This document shows, piece after piece, positions 1-6,054 of a DNA stretch of 11,349 nt (within the stretch, counting starts at the first letter, position 1; the number at the start of each line of letters is the position of its first letter). This DNA is from an uncultured Flammeovirgaceae bacterium (GTDB lineage Bacteria > Bacteroidota > Bacteroidia > Cytophagales > Cyclobacteriaceae): positions 1-11,349 of the forward strand of contig CAMLLI010000053.1 of NCBI GenBank assembly GCA_946480685.1. The letters run 5' to 3'. Below the pieces are notes generated by a model, which saw only the letters and a program-made list of their open reading frames with translations, ran no database searches and was not told the DNA's origin. The translations under genes were made by a program, and so were the position numbers.

Positions 1-388
1 GTCCGGATTTCTTGTCACGGAGATGAGGCATTACATTTCTGATCACATTCAATACGCCAAACACGTTGGCATCAAAGTTCTCGCGCGACTCCTTATCGGT
101 AAGTTCTTCAATTGTTCCCAACTGACCGTAGCCGGCATTGTTCACCACTACATCTATACTTCCAAAAGTCTGCAGTGTTTTGGCAACGGCGATGCGTATA
201 CTTGTCTCATTTACTACATCGGCTTCCAACGGTAAGAAATTCACAGAGGAACCAACATCTCTTCTCAGCGTGTCTGCTGTTCGTGAAGTTGCTGCTACAC
301 GGTAGCCTTCTTTTAAAAGTCTTTTTACAAGTGTAAGACCGAGACCTTTTGATGCTCCGGTTACAAACCATACTTTTTTAGTGTCCAT
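1..388 (-). CDS. Short-chain dehydrogenase/reductase (SDR), 3' end cut by window edge
   Basis: Reading the minus strand from the ATG at 388-386 gives 129 residues with no stop before the window edge. The N-terminal Rossmann nucleotide-binding motif TGASKGLG lies at residues 10-17 and the structural NNAG motif at residues 83-86, both hallmarks of classical SDR enzymes, which use NAD(P)H to oxidise or reduce alcohols and carbonyls. An Arg follows the second beta strand (residues 34-36, TSR), which in this family favours NADPH; that preference is inference. The catalytic Ser and the YxxxK motif lie beyond the edge, so activity cannot be confirmed. The gene is transcribed away from the hydrolase at 774 and shares a 385-base intergenic region with it. 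The leader is A-rich (repeated AAC triplets) without a Shine-Dalgarno sequence, as usual in Bacteroidota. The family call is firm; the substrate is unknown. Confidence 0.93.
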   Translation of the reverse strand, partial: MDTKKVWFVTGASKGLGLTLVKRLLKEGYRVAATSRTADTLRRDVGSSVNFLPLEADVVNETSIRIAVAKTLQTFGSIDVVVNNAGYGQLGTIEELTDKESRENFDANVFGVLNVIRNVMPHLRDKKSG

Positions 389-426
389 TGTTGTTAAAGT
401 TTTTGTTGTTGTTGAATTAATTACAT

Positions 427-436
427 TACAAAGGTG
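427..436 (-). promoter_or_regulatory. Candidate -7 promoter element for the SDR gene
   Basis: Minus-strand CACCTTTGTA contains CACCTTTG, one mismatch from the Bacteroidota -7 consensus TAnnTTTG. It ends 38 bases before the SDR start codon. I see no TTG at the usual 17-23 base upstream spacing, so the promoter would be weak or activator-dependent. The same decamer recurs on the plus strand at 701-710 before the hydrolase. Confidence 0.4.
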
Positions 437-467
437 GGGGTTCGAAGGACGGTGCATGTAGCTAAAT

Positions 468-497
468 CAATGATCGTTGTAGCCGAAACAATGATCG
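468..497. promoter_or_regulatory. Direct repeat CAATGATCG x2 at 21-base interval, candidate AraC-type operator
   Basis: CAATGATCG occurs at 468-476 and exactly again at 489-497, so the half-sites are 21 bases apart, two helical turns. AraC-family regulators typically bind two direct half-sites on the same DNA face at about this spacing. The site lies 32-69 bases upstream of the SDR -7 candidate and just upstream of where its -33 would fall, a position suited to activation. An AraC-family gene sits nearby at 1801-2664. The first copy extends into CAATGATCGTTG, an imperfect palindrome. The repeat is seen directly; the operator role is inference. Confidence 0.45.
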
Positions 498-700
498 GGG
501 TTAGAATGGTTTTCGATAACTCCGTTCGCTGGTCTATCCGCTCTATATATGTATGGCCTGCCGCTCCTATTTGCGCCGTTGGGTTGACCACATCTACTTA
601 CAGGTATATAAATCAGCCATCCGGCACATTCAATACATACCCGGGAAAAATATCCAAGCATCGTAGCTTTTTATCCATTCTATATCGGGTTGGTGTATAG

Positions 701-710
701 CACCTTTGTA
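701..710 (+). promoter_or_regulatory. Candidate -7 promoter element for the hydrolase gene
   Basis: CACCTTTGTA contains CACCTTTG, one mismatch from TAnnTTTG, and lies 63 bases before the ATG at 774. It is the exact inverted counterpart of the decamer at 427-436. No convincing -33 TTG is found at the usual distance. Confidence 0.4.
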
Positions 711-773
711 TCATCAAAAACAATCTAACAAAACAAAGAATTATTAACGTAAATCACCTTAACCCAAAAAAAG

Positions 774-1682
774 ATGAAAACAACAATTTTAACAATCGCA
801 TTCCTGGCAACCATGCTCTTCTCCGGATATACATTCGCTCAAGGGAAGAGAGTACAAGCATCTGCCGGAAGAGAAGAATACATTGAAGTAGAGAAAAACG
901 TGCGATTGCATGTGGTCGATCTCGGTGAAGGGCAGCCCATTGTGTTGATCCACGGCTGGCCGCTTAACAACGCCATGTACGAGTATCAATACCAGTACCT
1001 GGTGCAGCGGGGTTTCAGAGTAATTGGTATTTCGCTTCGTGGCTTTGGTAAATCAGATAAACCCTACGGCCGATACGACTTCGATGTATCATCTGATGAT
1101 ATCAAAGCTGTGTTGGAGAAATTGAAAATCGAAAACGCAGTGTTGGGAGGTTTCTCCATGGGCGGTGCCGTTGTTCTTCACTATGTAACGAAGTATAACA
1201 GTGCACACATCAGCAAACTTGCGTTGTTCGCAGCAGCAGCTCCATCATGGGTACAGCGTCCGGGCTTTCCCTATGGATTGAAGGAACAAGATGCGCAGGC
1301 ATTTATTCAACTGACAGCAACCGACAGACCGCAGGTGCTCGACAATTTTGGAAAATCTATGGCTGCTACTGAAAACGGAATCTCCGAAGGTATGTCAAGC
1401 TGGTTGAGAAGCATCAACATGGAAGCATCACCGTATGCAGCTACCGAATCAATACGATCGCTGGCCAAACTGGACTTACGACGTGAGCTGGCAAAAATAA
1501 AAATTCCGGTAGCGATCTTCCACGGTGTAAAAGACAAGCTGTGTGACTTTGCTTTCGCTGAACAACTTCACAAGGGAATAAAAAACTCCTATATCGTAAA
1601 ATTTGAAAACAGTGGTCATGCACTCTTCATTGAGGAAATGCAAAAGTTTAACACCGAGTTAGAGAAGTTTGCAACTCAATAA
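774..1682 (+). CDS. Exported alpha/beta-fold hydrolase
   Basis: The 302-residue protein begins with a signal peptide (KTT, then a hydrophobic stretch at about residues 5-18, likely cleaved after FA at residue 22), so it acts outside the cytoplasm. The alpha/beta hydrolase landmarks are complete: an oxyanion-hole HGWPL at 60-64, the nucleophile elbow GFSMGG at 126-131 with Ser128, an acid at Asp254 in HGVKDK, and His282 in SGHALF. Length and motifs fit the esterase/haloperoxidase-like branch of the superfamily; the substrate cannot be read. The gene is divergent from the SDR, followed by a strong terminator, and then by an AraC-family regulator gene. An A-rich leader precedes the ATG. The fold and triad are well supported; esterase versus other hydrolase activity remains open. 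Confidence 0.93.
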   Translation: MKTTILTIAFLATMLFSGYTFAQGKRVQASAGREEYIEVEKNVRLHVVDLGEGQPIVLIHGWPLNNAMYEYQYQYLVQRGFRVIGISLRGFGKSDKPYGRYDFDVSSDDIKAVLEKLKIENAVLGGFSMGGAVVLHYVTKYNSAHISKLALFAAAAPSWVQRPGFPYGLKEQDAQAFIQLTATDRPQVLDNFGKSMAATENGISEGMSSWLRSINMEASPYAATESIRSLAKLDLRRELAKIKIPVAIFHGVKDKLCDFAFAEQLHKGIKNSYIVKFENSGHALFIEEMQKFNTELEKFATQ

Positions 1683-1695
1683 TATATACCTTGCC

Positions 1696-1731
1696 GATGC
1701 AGAGCTCACCGGAAGCTCTGCATCTGTTTTT
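1696..1731 (+). terminator. Rho-independent terminator after the hydrolase gene
   Basis: A perfect 11-base stem (GATGCAGAGCT at 1696-1706 and AGCTCTGCATC at 1714-1724) encloses a 7-base loop and is followed by TGTTTTT. It starts 13 bases after the hydrolase stop, which separates that transcript from the AraC gene. Confidence 0.88.
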
Positions 1732-1800
1732 ATAAAGAGAAGCCTTCAGCTATAGCAATAATAGTTATATCTTTCCCGCACATACCCATTTCTTCAAGAC

Positions 1801-2664
1801 ATGAACAAATCAAATCTATTCGAAAGTACTTTTAAGAGGTTAGGCATGGTGCAGGTAAGTGAGTCCAATGTGGATGAAGTAAACAGCAACCTGTACAAGT
1901 CTTATATCAAGGTATTGTATCTGCCGAAAGGCTATAAATTAACAGTAGATTTTAGTGTATACGTTACACGGCAGCCTTCGCTGTTTTTTGTTGCTCCTAA
2001 CCAGGTTCTTAAAATTGACGCGTGCGGTTCTGAGAAGGGCTTTCTTATTTTTTATAACCGTGATTTCTATTGCATTCAGATTCACGATCATGAAGTAGCA
2101 TGTGATGGCCTGCTGTTTAACAATATCAATAATATACCACTGGTAACGGTTCACAAAGAAGACAGCGCTTTCTTCAACTATTTATTCAAACAAATAGAAG
2201 AAGAGTTCGAACTGCGCGATACTTCACTCGAAGAGATGATCCGTACATACCTGAAGCAATTACTTATTAAAGCTACACGGCTGTGGAAGAAACAACACCT
2301 GGAAGAACTAATCGTAGAACAAAACCACGACCTGGAGTTCTTCAGAAAATTTACGCTGCTGGTTGATGTGCACTATAAAGAAAAGCATACCGTTGCTGAC
2401 TATGCAGACGTCTTGTCGATGGCCGCAAAAACTGTGACCCATAAATTCAAGCGTATGAATTTACCGCAGCCCAACGAGATCATTAAAAACCGGATTATAC
2501 TTGAAGCAAAAAGACTGCTTGTGCATACTTCCCTGACGGCAAAAGAAATTGCACATGAACTGGGCTATGAAGATCCAGCCTACTTTAGTCGACAGTTTCA
2601 GATAAAGACCGGTGAGTCGCCTTCGGGTTTCAGAACAAAATATCTTGAAACGAGCAAGGCATAG
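1801..2664 (+). CDS. AraC-family transcriptional regulator
   Basis: The 287-residue protein has a C-terminal AraC/XylS DNA-binding domain with two helix-turn-helix units, at about residues 197-218 (containing VADYADVLSMAAKTV) and 245-268 (containing TAKEIAHELGYEDPAYFSR). The second unit carries the strongly conserved A-x-x-LGY-x-x-x-x-YFSRQF pattern, followed by a G-x-SP-x-x-FR motif. The N-terminal about 160 residues look like a cupin-type effector domain, though this is judged only from strand-like composition. It follows the hydrolase terminator, so it is probably expressed from its own promoter in the 118-base gap, where I saw no clear consensus. Its likely targets are the SDR and hydrolase genes through the repeat at 468-497, by proximity only. 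No signal peptide or membrane segment is present. The effector is unknown. Confidence 0.95.
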   Translation: MNKSNLFESTFKRLGMVQVSESNVDEVNSNLYKSYIKVLYLPKGYKLTVDFSVYVTRQPSLFFVAPNQVLKIDACGSEKGFLIFYNRDFYCIQIHDHEVACDGLLFNNINNIPLVTVHKEDSAFFNYLFKQIEEEFELRDTSLEEMIRTYLKQLLIKATRLWKKQHLEELIVEQNHDLEFFRKFTLLVDVHYKEKHTVADYADVLSMAAKTVTHKFKRMNLPQPNEIIKNRIILEAKRLLVHTSLTAKEIAHELGYEDPAYFSRQFQIKTGESPSGFRTKYLETSKA

Positions 2665-2783
2665 GTATATAGCTGCATAATTTTAAATTAACATTTTAGT
2701 AAGGTTGGTTTAGCAAAAAAATGATTTTCAGGTTTTCGGTGCCGGTTTGATTTTTACTAACTTACCTGAATAACCTCCACCCT

Positions 2784-3356
2784 ATGTCACAATCCAAAAG
2801 CCAAACACCGCTTGAGAAAACTTCCGAGATGCTTGACGAAGATCGTTATTGGTCCATCATCCAACAGGCACAAGACAATACCGAAGACCTGGACGAAATG
2901 GAAGATTACCTGATCGAAGAAGTTGAAAAGCTCACTCCCCAAGAAATGGTAGGCTTCTATCTTCGAACACATTACTTATTATATAAAGCATATACTTCTG
3001 AATTGTGGTGTGCAGGGTATATCATCAATGGCGGCTGCTCTGACGATGGCTTTGAATACTTCAGAATCTGGTTAATATCCGCAGGCAAAGATATATACTA
3101 TAACGCGTTGGCAAACCCTGACTCCCTGGCCGATGTTGTGGAAACCGGTAACGACTATGAGTTTGAAGGCATTACCTATGTGCCCATAACAGCGCTTGCC
3201 AATAAGACAGGCCTGGACCTCTACGACTATATTGACGATGACAACTTCAAGTATCGCGAGGCCGATCTGGATCTAGAATTAACCTGGGAAGAAGACGAAC
3301 CTGAAAGTCAGAAGAAAATCTGTCCTAAATTATATGCCATGTTCGTAGAAGAATAA
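2784..3356 (+). CDS. DUF4240 domain-containing protein
   Basis: The 190-residue, very acidic soluble protein matches the DUF4240 family as I recall it: an N-terminal DEDRYWSII segment at 18-26 and the diagnostic stretch at 78-102 with GYIINGGCSDDGFEYFR and WLISAGK, followed by ALANPDSLAD at 108-117. The family has no established biochemical function. There is no signal peptide, so it is probably cytoplasmic. The acidic C-terminal tail (LTWEEDEPES at 166-175) resembles other members. It stands alone between the AraC gene and the convergent beta-helix gene, with 119 bases upstream and no obvious functional link to either side. The start is chosen at the only ATG before the conserved domain. Confidence 0.88.
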   Translation: MSQSKSQTPLEKTSEMLDEDRYWSIIQQAQDNTEDLDEMEDYLIEEVEKLTPQEMVGFYLRTHYLLYKAYTSELWCAGYIINGGCSDDGFEYFRIWLISAGKDIYYNALANPDSLADVVETGNDYEFEGITYVPITALANKTGLDLYDYIDDDNFKYREADLDLELTWEEDEPESQKKICPKLYAMFVEE

Positions 3357-3380
3357 TACATGGCAACGAAATTGTCTCAT

Positions 3381-3419
3381 GGCAGGACGTTGTGGTAAAA
3401 TATACCTATACGTCCTGCC
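3381..3419. terminator. Long hairpin between convergent genes, candidate bidirectional terminator
   Basis: A perfect 10-base inverted repeat (GGCAGGACGT at 3381-3390, ACGTCCTGCC at 3410-3419) encloses an inner GGTA/TACC stem with an AAATA loop. It lies in the 69-base gap between the stops of the convergent DUF4240 and beta-helix genes, where a shared terminator would be expected. No clean T-tract follows on either strand, which lowers confidence in intrinsic termination. Confidence 0.6.
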
Positions 3420-3425
3420 GTAGAC

Positions 3426-4946
3426 TCAATGAAAAAATGTTTTAAATGCCTCCGCGCTAACGTCAACGCCATTTCCCTTGCTTGTTGACTGCGGCAATAA
3501 CCGAAGACACTTCTGTATAGCAGCACGTTCATGATGCTGCGGTATACATTCAAACAGCGGATCTTTATCGATAGCACTTGCATCTGCTGGACGGTCTTTA
3601 AACGATCCGTAAAAAGTATTTCCTGAAAATATTGTGGCTATATCCTGACCGAAGGAGAATTGAGACGAATCAAGCGAGTAAAAAATGTTATTGCGAAAAA
3701 CAGTATTCTCCGGCCACGGTCCGCCCCAGTTTTCCATCTTTACCAGCGTGCGATCTATACCGGCAGATGTCTTCGGTTTTACAATAATAATGTTATTATA
3801 GATCTGTGTATTGATGCACGGACCGGTGATATGAAATACAGGGGAGAATATACCGGCACGCTCGGTCGGATAAGGACGCAAGCCATCGTTGATACTGATA
3901 TTATACCGCACGATCGTTCCCGTGGTGCCTATATTGGAACGCTTCCCTATACTGCTTCCATCATTGCAGATCAGTAAGAAGCCGCCATAATTATCATGGC
4001 TATAATTATACTGTATAATGGTATTCTGACAATTCCAATCCGAATCAAAACCCTGGCCATCCCATTTTGCTTTATGACCTGACACTTCATTATATTGAAT
4101 GGTTGTGTTGTCGCAGCTCCACGGCCATATACCGGCAGCTGCCTCCTCGTGTGAAAGAATATCCGGAGAGTCGCGCATGATGTTATGCTCGATCAACGCA
4201 CCGTCACATCCGATCGGCACAATACCGTCTCCGGGAATTTTTTCCAGCAGGTTTCCGCGGATTACAACGCCCAGGCTAGGGTACCAATTCGCGCGATTCG
4301 AATAACCGTGTGCTATAATACCATTGCGCTCGCAGCTATACAAGTGACAGTTTTCAATCCGCAGGTCTATAAATCGCGAACGTATAGAGTCTCCGCTGTT
4401 ATGCCAGAATATAGCGCTGCCTCCGCCTTCATTCTTTACCAGACTTCCGTTCACATCGTGTATCGATAAATTTCGCAGATAGATATGATGGCTCTCTCCA
4501 AAGTTTCTGGCGATGACAGCAATTCCCGTTCGTCTCGCCTGACGCTGCGCACCCGTGTTTGTAATTTCGAGATTGGACACTTCCCAATACTCAACATTTT
4601 CCAACAGCACTGCTGACGTGGTTGCTCCTCCTCCATCGATTCGCGGCTTGCTTCCTTTTCCATATACATCCACGATAATCGGCATGCCTTCTTTTCCGGA
4701 ACCACGAAGCACGAGCTGTCCCTGGTAAACCGTGCCCGATTTGATTAGTAATTTATCTCCCGGTTTAAATACGTTATCATTTACGCGCGCAAGCGAAGCC
4801 CAGCTGGCAGATGGTTTCAGTCCTGAGTTCTTATCATTACCATGCTTGCTGTCCAGGTAATGTATAGTCTGAGAGAAACCCGTGAGCGACAGAAAGCACA
4901 GCACCATCAACAGCACCTGTTTGCGGATAGCCAGAGTATGCATCAT
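3426..4946 (-). CDS. Secreted right-handed parallel beta-helix repeat protein
   Basis: The 506-residue protein has a signal peptide (charged start at residues 1-9, hydrophobic core at about 11-23, likely cleaved near FSQ at 24-26) and no lipobox. The N-terminal part (HYLDSKHGNDKNSG near 29-42, then a PGD-x-x-x-I-K-S-G-T-Y-like cap) is typical of polysaccharide-lyase-like beta-helix proteins. Residues 110-450 show many N- and I-rich rungs such as IQYNEVSG, IIQYNYSHDN, VRYNISIND, IYNNIIIV and FRNNIFYS, the asparagine-ladder pattern of pectate-lyase-like superhelices. The end resembles the usual closing motif (DPLF, then LLPQS, then GVDVS). I cannot identify a catalytic set, so lyase, hydrolase or binding roles all remain possible. 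It is divergent from a GH16 gene and shares a C-rich upstream box with it, which suggests joint regulation. ATG codons at 4946 and 4943 are both possible starts. No T9SS sorting domain is evident at the C terminus. Confidence 0.9.
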   Translation of the reverse strand: MMHTLAIRKQVLLMVLCFLSLTGFSQTIHYLDSKHGNDKNSGLKPSASWASLARVNDNVFKPGDKLLIKSGTVYQGQLVLRGSGKEGMPIIVDVYGKGSKPRIDGGGATTSAVLLENVEYWEVSNLEITNTGAQRQARRTGIAVIARNFGESHHIYLRNLSIHDVNGSLVKNEGGGSAIFWHNSGDSIRSRFIDLRIENCHLYSCERNGIIAHGYSNRANWYPSLGVVIRGNLLEKIPGDGIVPIGCDGALIEHNIMRDSPDILSHEEAAAGIWPWSCDNTTIQYNEVSGHKAKWDGQGFDSDWNCQNTIIQYNYSHDNYGGFLLICNDGSSIGKRSNIGTTGTIVRYNISINDGLRPYPTERAGIFSPVFHITGPCINTQIYNNIIIVKPKTSAGIDRTLVKMENWGGPWPENTVFRNNIFYSLDSSQFSFGQDIATIFSGNTFYGSFKDRPADASAIDKDPLFECIPQHHERAAIQKCLRLLPQSTSKGNGVDVSAEAFKTFFH

Positions 4947-4980
4947 AAAAAATTATAGCAGGTTAAATGTAAACACGATG

Positions 4981-5008
4981 CAAAATTATCGGAAGGCTCA
5001 TGGCTCAA
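4981..5008 (-). promoter_or_regulatory. Bacteroidota-type promoter for the beta-helix gene
   Basis: On the minus strand a TTG (5008-5006) is followed after exactly 17 bases by TAATTTTG (4988-4981), a full match to TTG-N17-23-TAnnTTTG, the pattern described for Bacteroidota. The -7 element ends 35 bases before the start codon at 4946, leaving a leader of about 28 bases. Confidence 0.72.
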
Positions 5009-5009
5009 C

Positions 5010-5018
5010 GGGGTGTAT
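5010..5018 (-). promoter_or_regulatory. C-rich box ATACACCCC next to the beta-helix promoter
   Basis: On the minus strand ATACACCCC lies one base upstream of the -33 TTG of the beta-helix promoter. The identical nonamer is found at 10269-10277 upstream of the second GH16 gene, and a close relative lies before the first GH16 gene. It is a candidate operator for the HTCS regulator encoded at 6055-10179; the role is inference. Confidence 0.4.
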
Positions 5019-5069
5019 TAAATCAAACATAAGGTTGAATGATGTGCGGATCCCGGATCGTCTTTACGC

Positions 5070-5115
5070 TGTCTCATTCATACGCCAAAACATGATAAAG
5101 CGATGAAATGAGACA
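5070..5115. repeat. Inverted repeat in the divergent beta-helix/GH16 intergenic region
   Basis: TGTCTCATTCAT at 5070-5081 pairs with ATGAAATGAGACA at 5103-5115, with a perfect 9-base outer part (TGTCTCATT / AATGAGACA) and one bulged base. It sits near the middle of the 242-base intergenic region shared by two divergent genes, so it could be an operator for a dimeric regulator or a transcribed hairpin. No T-tract follows, so a terminator is unlikely. Confidence 0.5.
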
Positions 5116-5168
5116 TTTACCCCTTTAATCAATTACTTTCACCCCCTTCTGCGGTTATCCTGCGGTTA
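5116..5168 (+). promoter_or_regulatory. Repeated C-rich boxes and tandem TGCGGTTA upstream of the first GH16 gene
   Basis: TTTACCCCTTT at 5116-5126 and TTTCACCCCCTTCT at 5137-5150 form two related C-rich boxes whose ACCCC cores are 22 bases apart, about two helical turns. Immediately after, TGCGGTTA occurs at 5150-5157 and again at 5161-5168, an 11-base interval or one helical turn. The block ends 20 bases before the ATG at 5189. A weak -7-like TAACTTG follows at 5167-5173. This layout suggests an activator-dependent promoter, plausibly driven by the downstream HTCS protein. Confidence 0.42.
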
Positions 5169-5188
5169 ACTTGCTATCTTATCTAAAC

Positions 5189-6025
5189 ATGAAACTCATG
5201 CAGCGGTTGTCTCTAACGATTCTGACTTTTTCGGTTGTGTCTTGTCTGTCGCCATCGGTTGACAGCGCTCATGTTCCGGAGGGCTATACCTTGCAATGGT
5301 CTGATGAATTTGAAGCGACTGCGATAGACACGTCATTCTGGACAGCAGGTTCACTGCGCGACTCACGTCATGGCCACCTGGTTCCGGGCGCCAAAGGCGA
5401 TCATCTTCTGAACGACCATTACGCTGGGTATATCACGCCTGAAGATTCTTACCTGGAAGATGGCAGTCTTGTTTTGCGTAATCAGAAACGTAATTACTCT
5501 GGTGGTAATCCTGACGGCACCTATTCTTACACGAGCGGTTGGGTTATGAGCATGCACAAGATTTATTTCAACAAAGGATACCTCGAGATCAAGGCGCGTT
5601 TTCCTTCCGGCGATAAAGTGTGGCCGGCTTTGTGGCTGATCGCGGAAGATTTAACGTGGGGACCGGAGTGGGATATATTTGAATACTTTGGTTATCGCGA
5701 AGATGTAGGCTTCGACAACATGGGTGTGCATCTTTACTCCGCAGAAAATCAGTGGCACTCTGCGTGGTTAAAGCAATTCGATAAAACGTTTCGCTGTGAT
5801 GCGTGGCACATCTATGGGTTTGAGTGGACAGACCAGTCTGCTACCTGGTATATAGATGGTAAGAAAGTTAACGAGTTGTTCGCCTCCCAGACAAAAGGCT
5901 GGCCGGACGAAGATATGTACCTGGTGCTGAACAACGGGCAACGATCTGAATCTCCGGACAGCGCTACGGTTTGGCCCAATGCCTTGTATATAGATTATGT
6001 AAAACTGTATCAAAAGAATAAGTGA
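5189..6025 (+). CDS. Glycoside hydrolase family 16 lipoprotein (first copy)
   Basis: The 278-residue protein carries a lipoprotein signal peptide with VVSC, lipid Cys at residue 19. Features of the GH16 jelly-roll fold include LQWSDEF near 35-41, a strand ending in ARFPSG, WPALWL at 145-150, and the catalytic stretch PEWDIFEYFG with Glu160, Asp162 and Glu165 in the ExDxxE (bulged) arrangement. GH16 enzymes cleave beta-1,3/1,4-linked glucans or galactans such as laminarin, lichenan, agar or porphyran with retention of configuration; the subfamily cannot be set. Trp161 occupies a position usually held by Ile, Leu or Val. The residues after the lipid Cys (LSPSVDS) lack an acidic cluster, so it may face the periplasm. 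The ATG at 5189 is preferred over an upstream in-frame TTG at 5171 because it gives a proper signal peptide. The HTCS gene follows 29 bases downstream, so the two are probably cotranscribed. Confidence 0.92.
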   Translation: MKLMQRLSLTILTFSVVSCLSPSVDSAHVPEGYTLQWSDEFEATAIDTSFWTAGSLRDSRHGHLVPGAKGDHLLNDHYAGYITPEDSYLEDGSLVLRNQKRNYSGGNPDGTYSYTSGWVMSMHKIYFNKGYLEIKARFPSGDKVWPALWLIAEDLTWGPEWDIFEYFGYREDVGFDNMGVHLYSAENQWHSAWLKQFDKTFRCDAWHIYGFEWTDQSATWYIDGKKVNELFASQTKGWPDEDMYLVLNNGQRSESPDSATVWPNALYIDYVKLYQKNK

Positions 6026-6054
6026 TCGCGAACCGGAACGATAGCGTTTGTTGC

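Larger units (their letters stand above)
389..773. other. Divergent intergenic region, no gene seen
   Basis: This 385-base region separates the leftward SDR gene from the rightward hydrolase gene. Open frames exist on both strands (about 434-700 plus and 467-661 minus) but neither protein shows a recognisable motif, signal peptide or plausible start, so I treat the region as regulatory. It contains the direct repeat at 468-497 and the inverted promoter-like decamers at 427-436 and 701-710, listed separately. The stretch next to the SDR start is TTG/GTT-rich low-complexity sequence. Nothing else specific was seen. Confidence 0.7.

Noticed and set aside
434..700. 88-residue open frame on the plus strand in the SDR/hydrolase intergenic region
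   Set aside because: It starts at GTG, has no recognisable motif or leader, overlaps a minus-strand frame of similar length, and contains the direct repeat and promoter candidates.
3381..3419. Long inverted repeat as a mobile-element remnant
   Set aside because: It lies exactly between two convergent stop codons, where a shared transcription terminator is the simpler explanation.
5171..5188. TTG start for the first GH16
   Set aside because: The ATG at 5189 gives a better lipoprotein signal and is the more usual start codon.
6022..6054. GTG start for the HTCS overlapping the GH16 stop codon (GTGA)
   Set aside because: It adds 11 polar residues before the hydrophobic signal segment. The ATG at 6055 gives a normal export signal. 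Translational coupling cannot be excluded.
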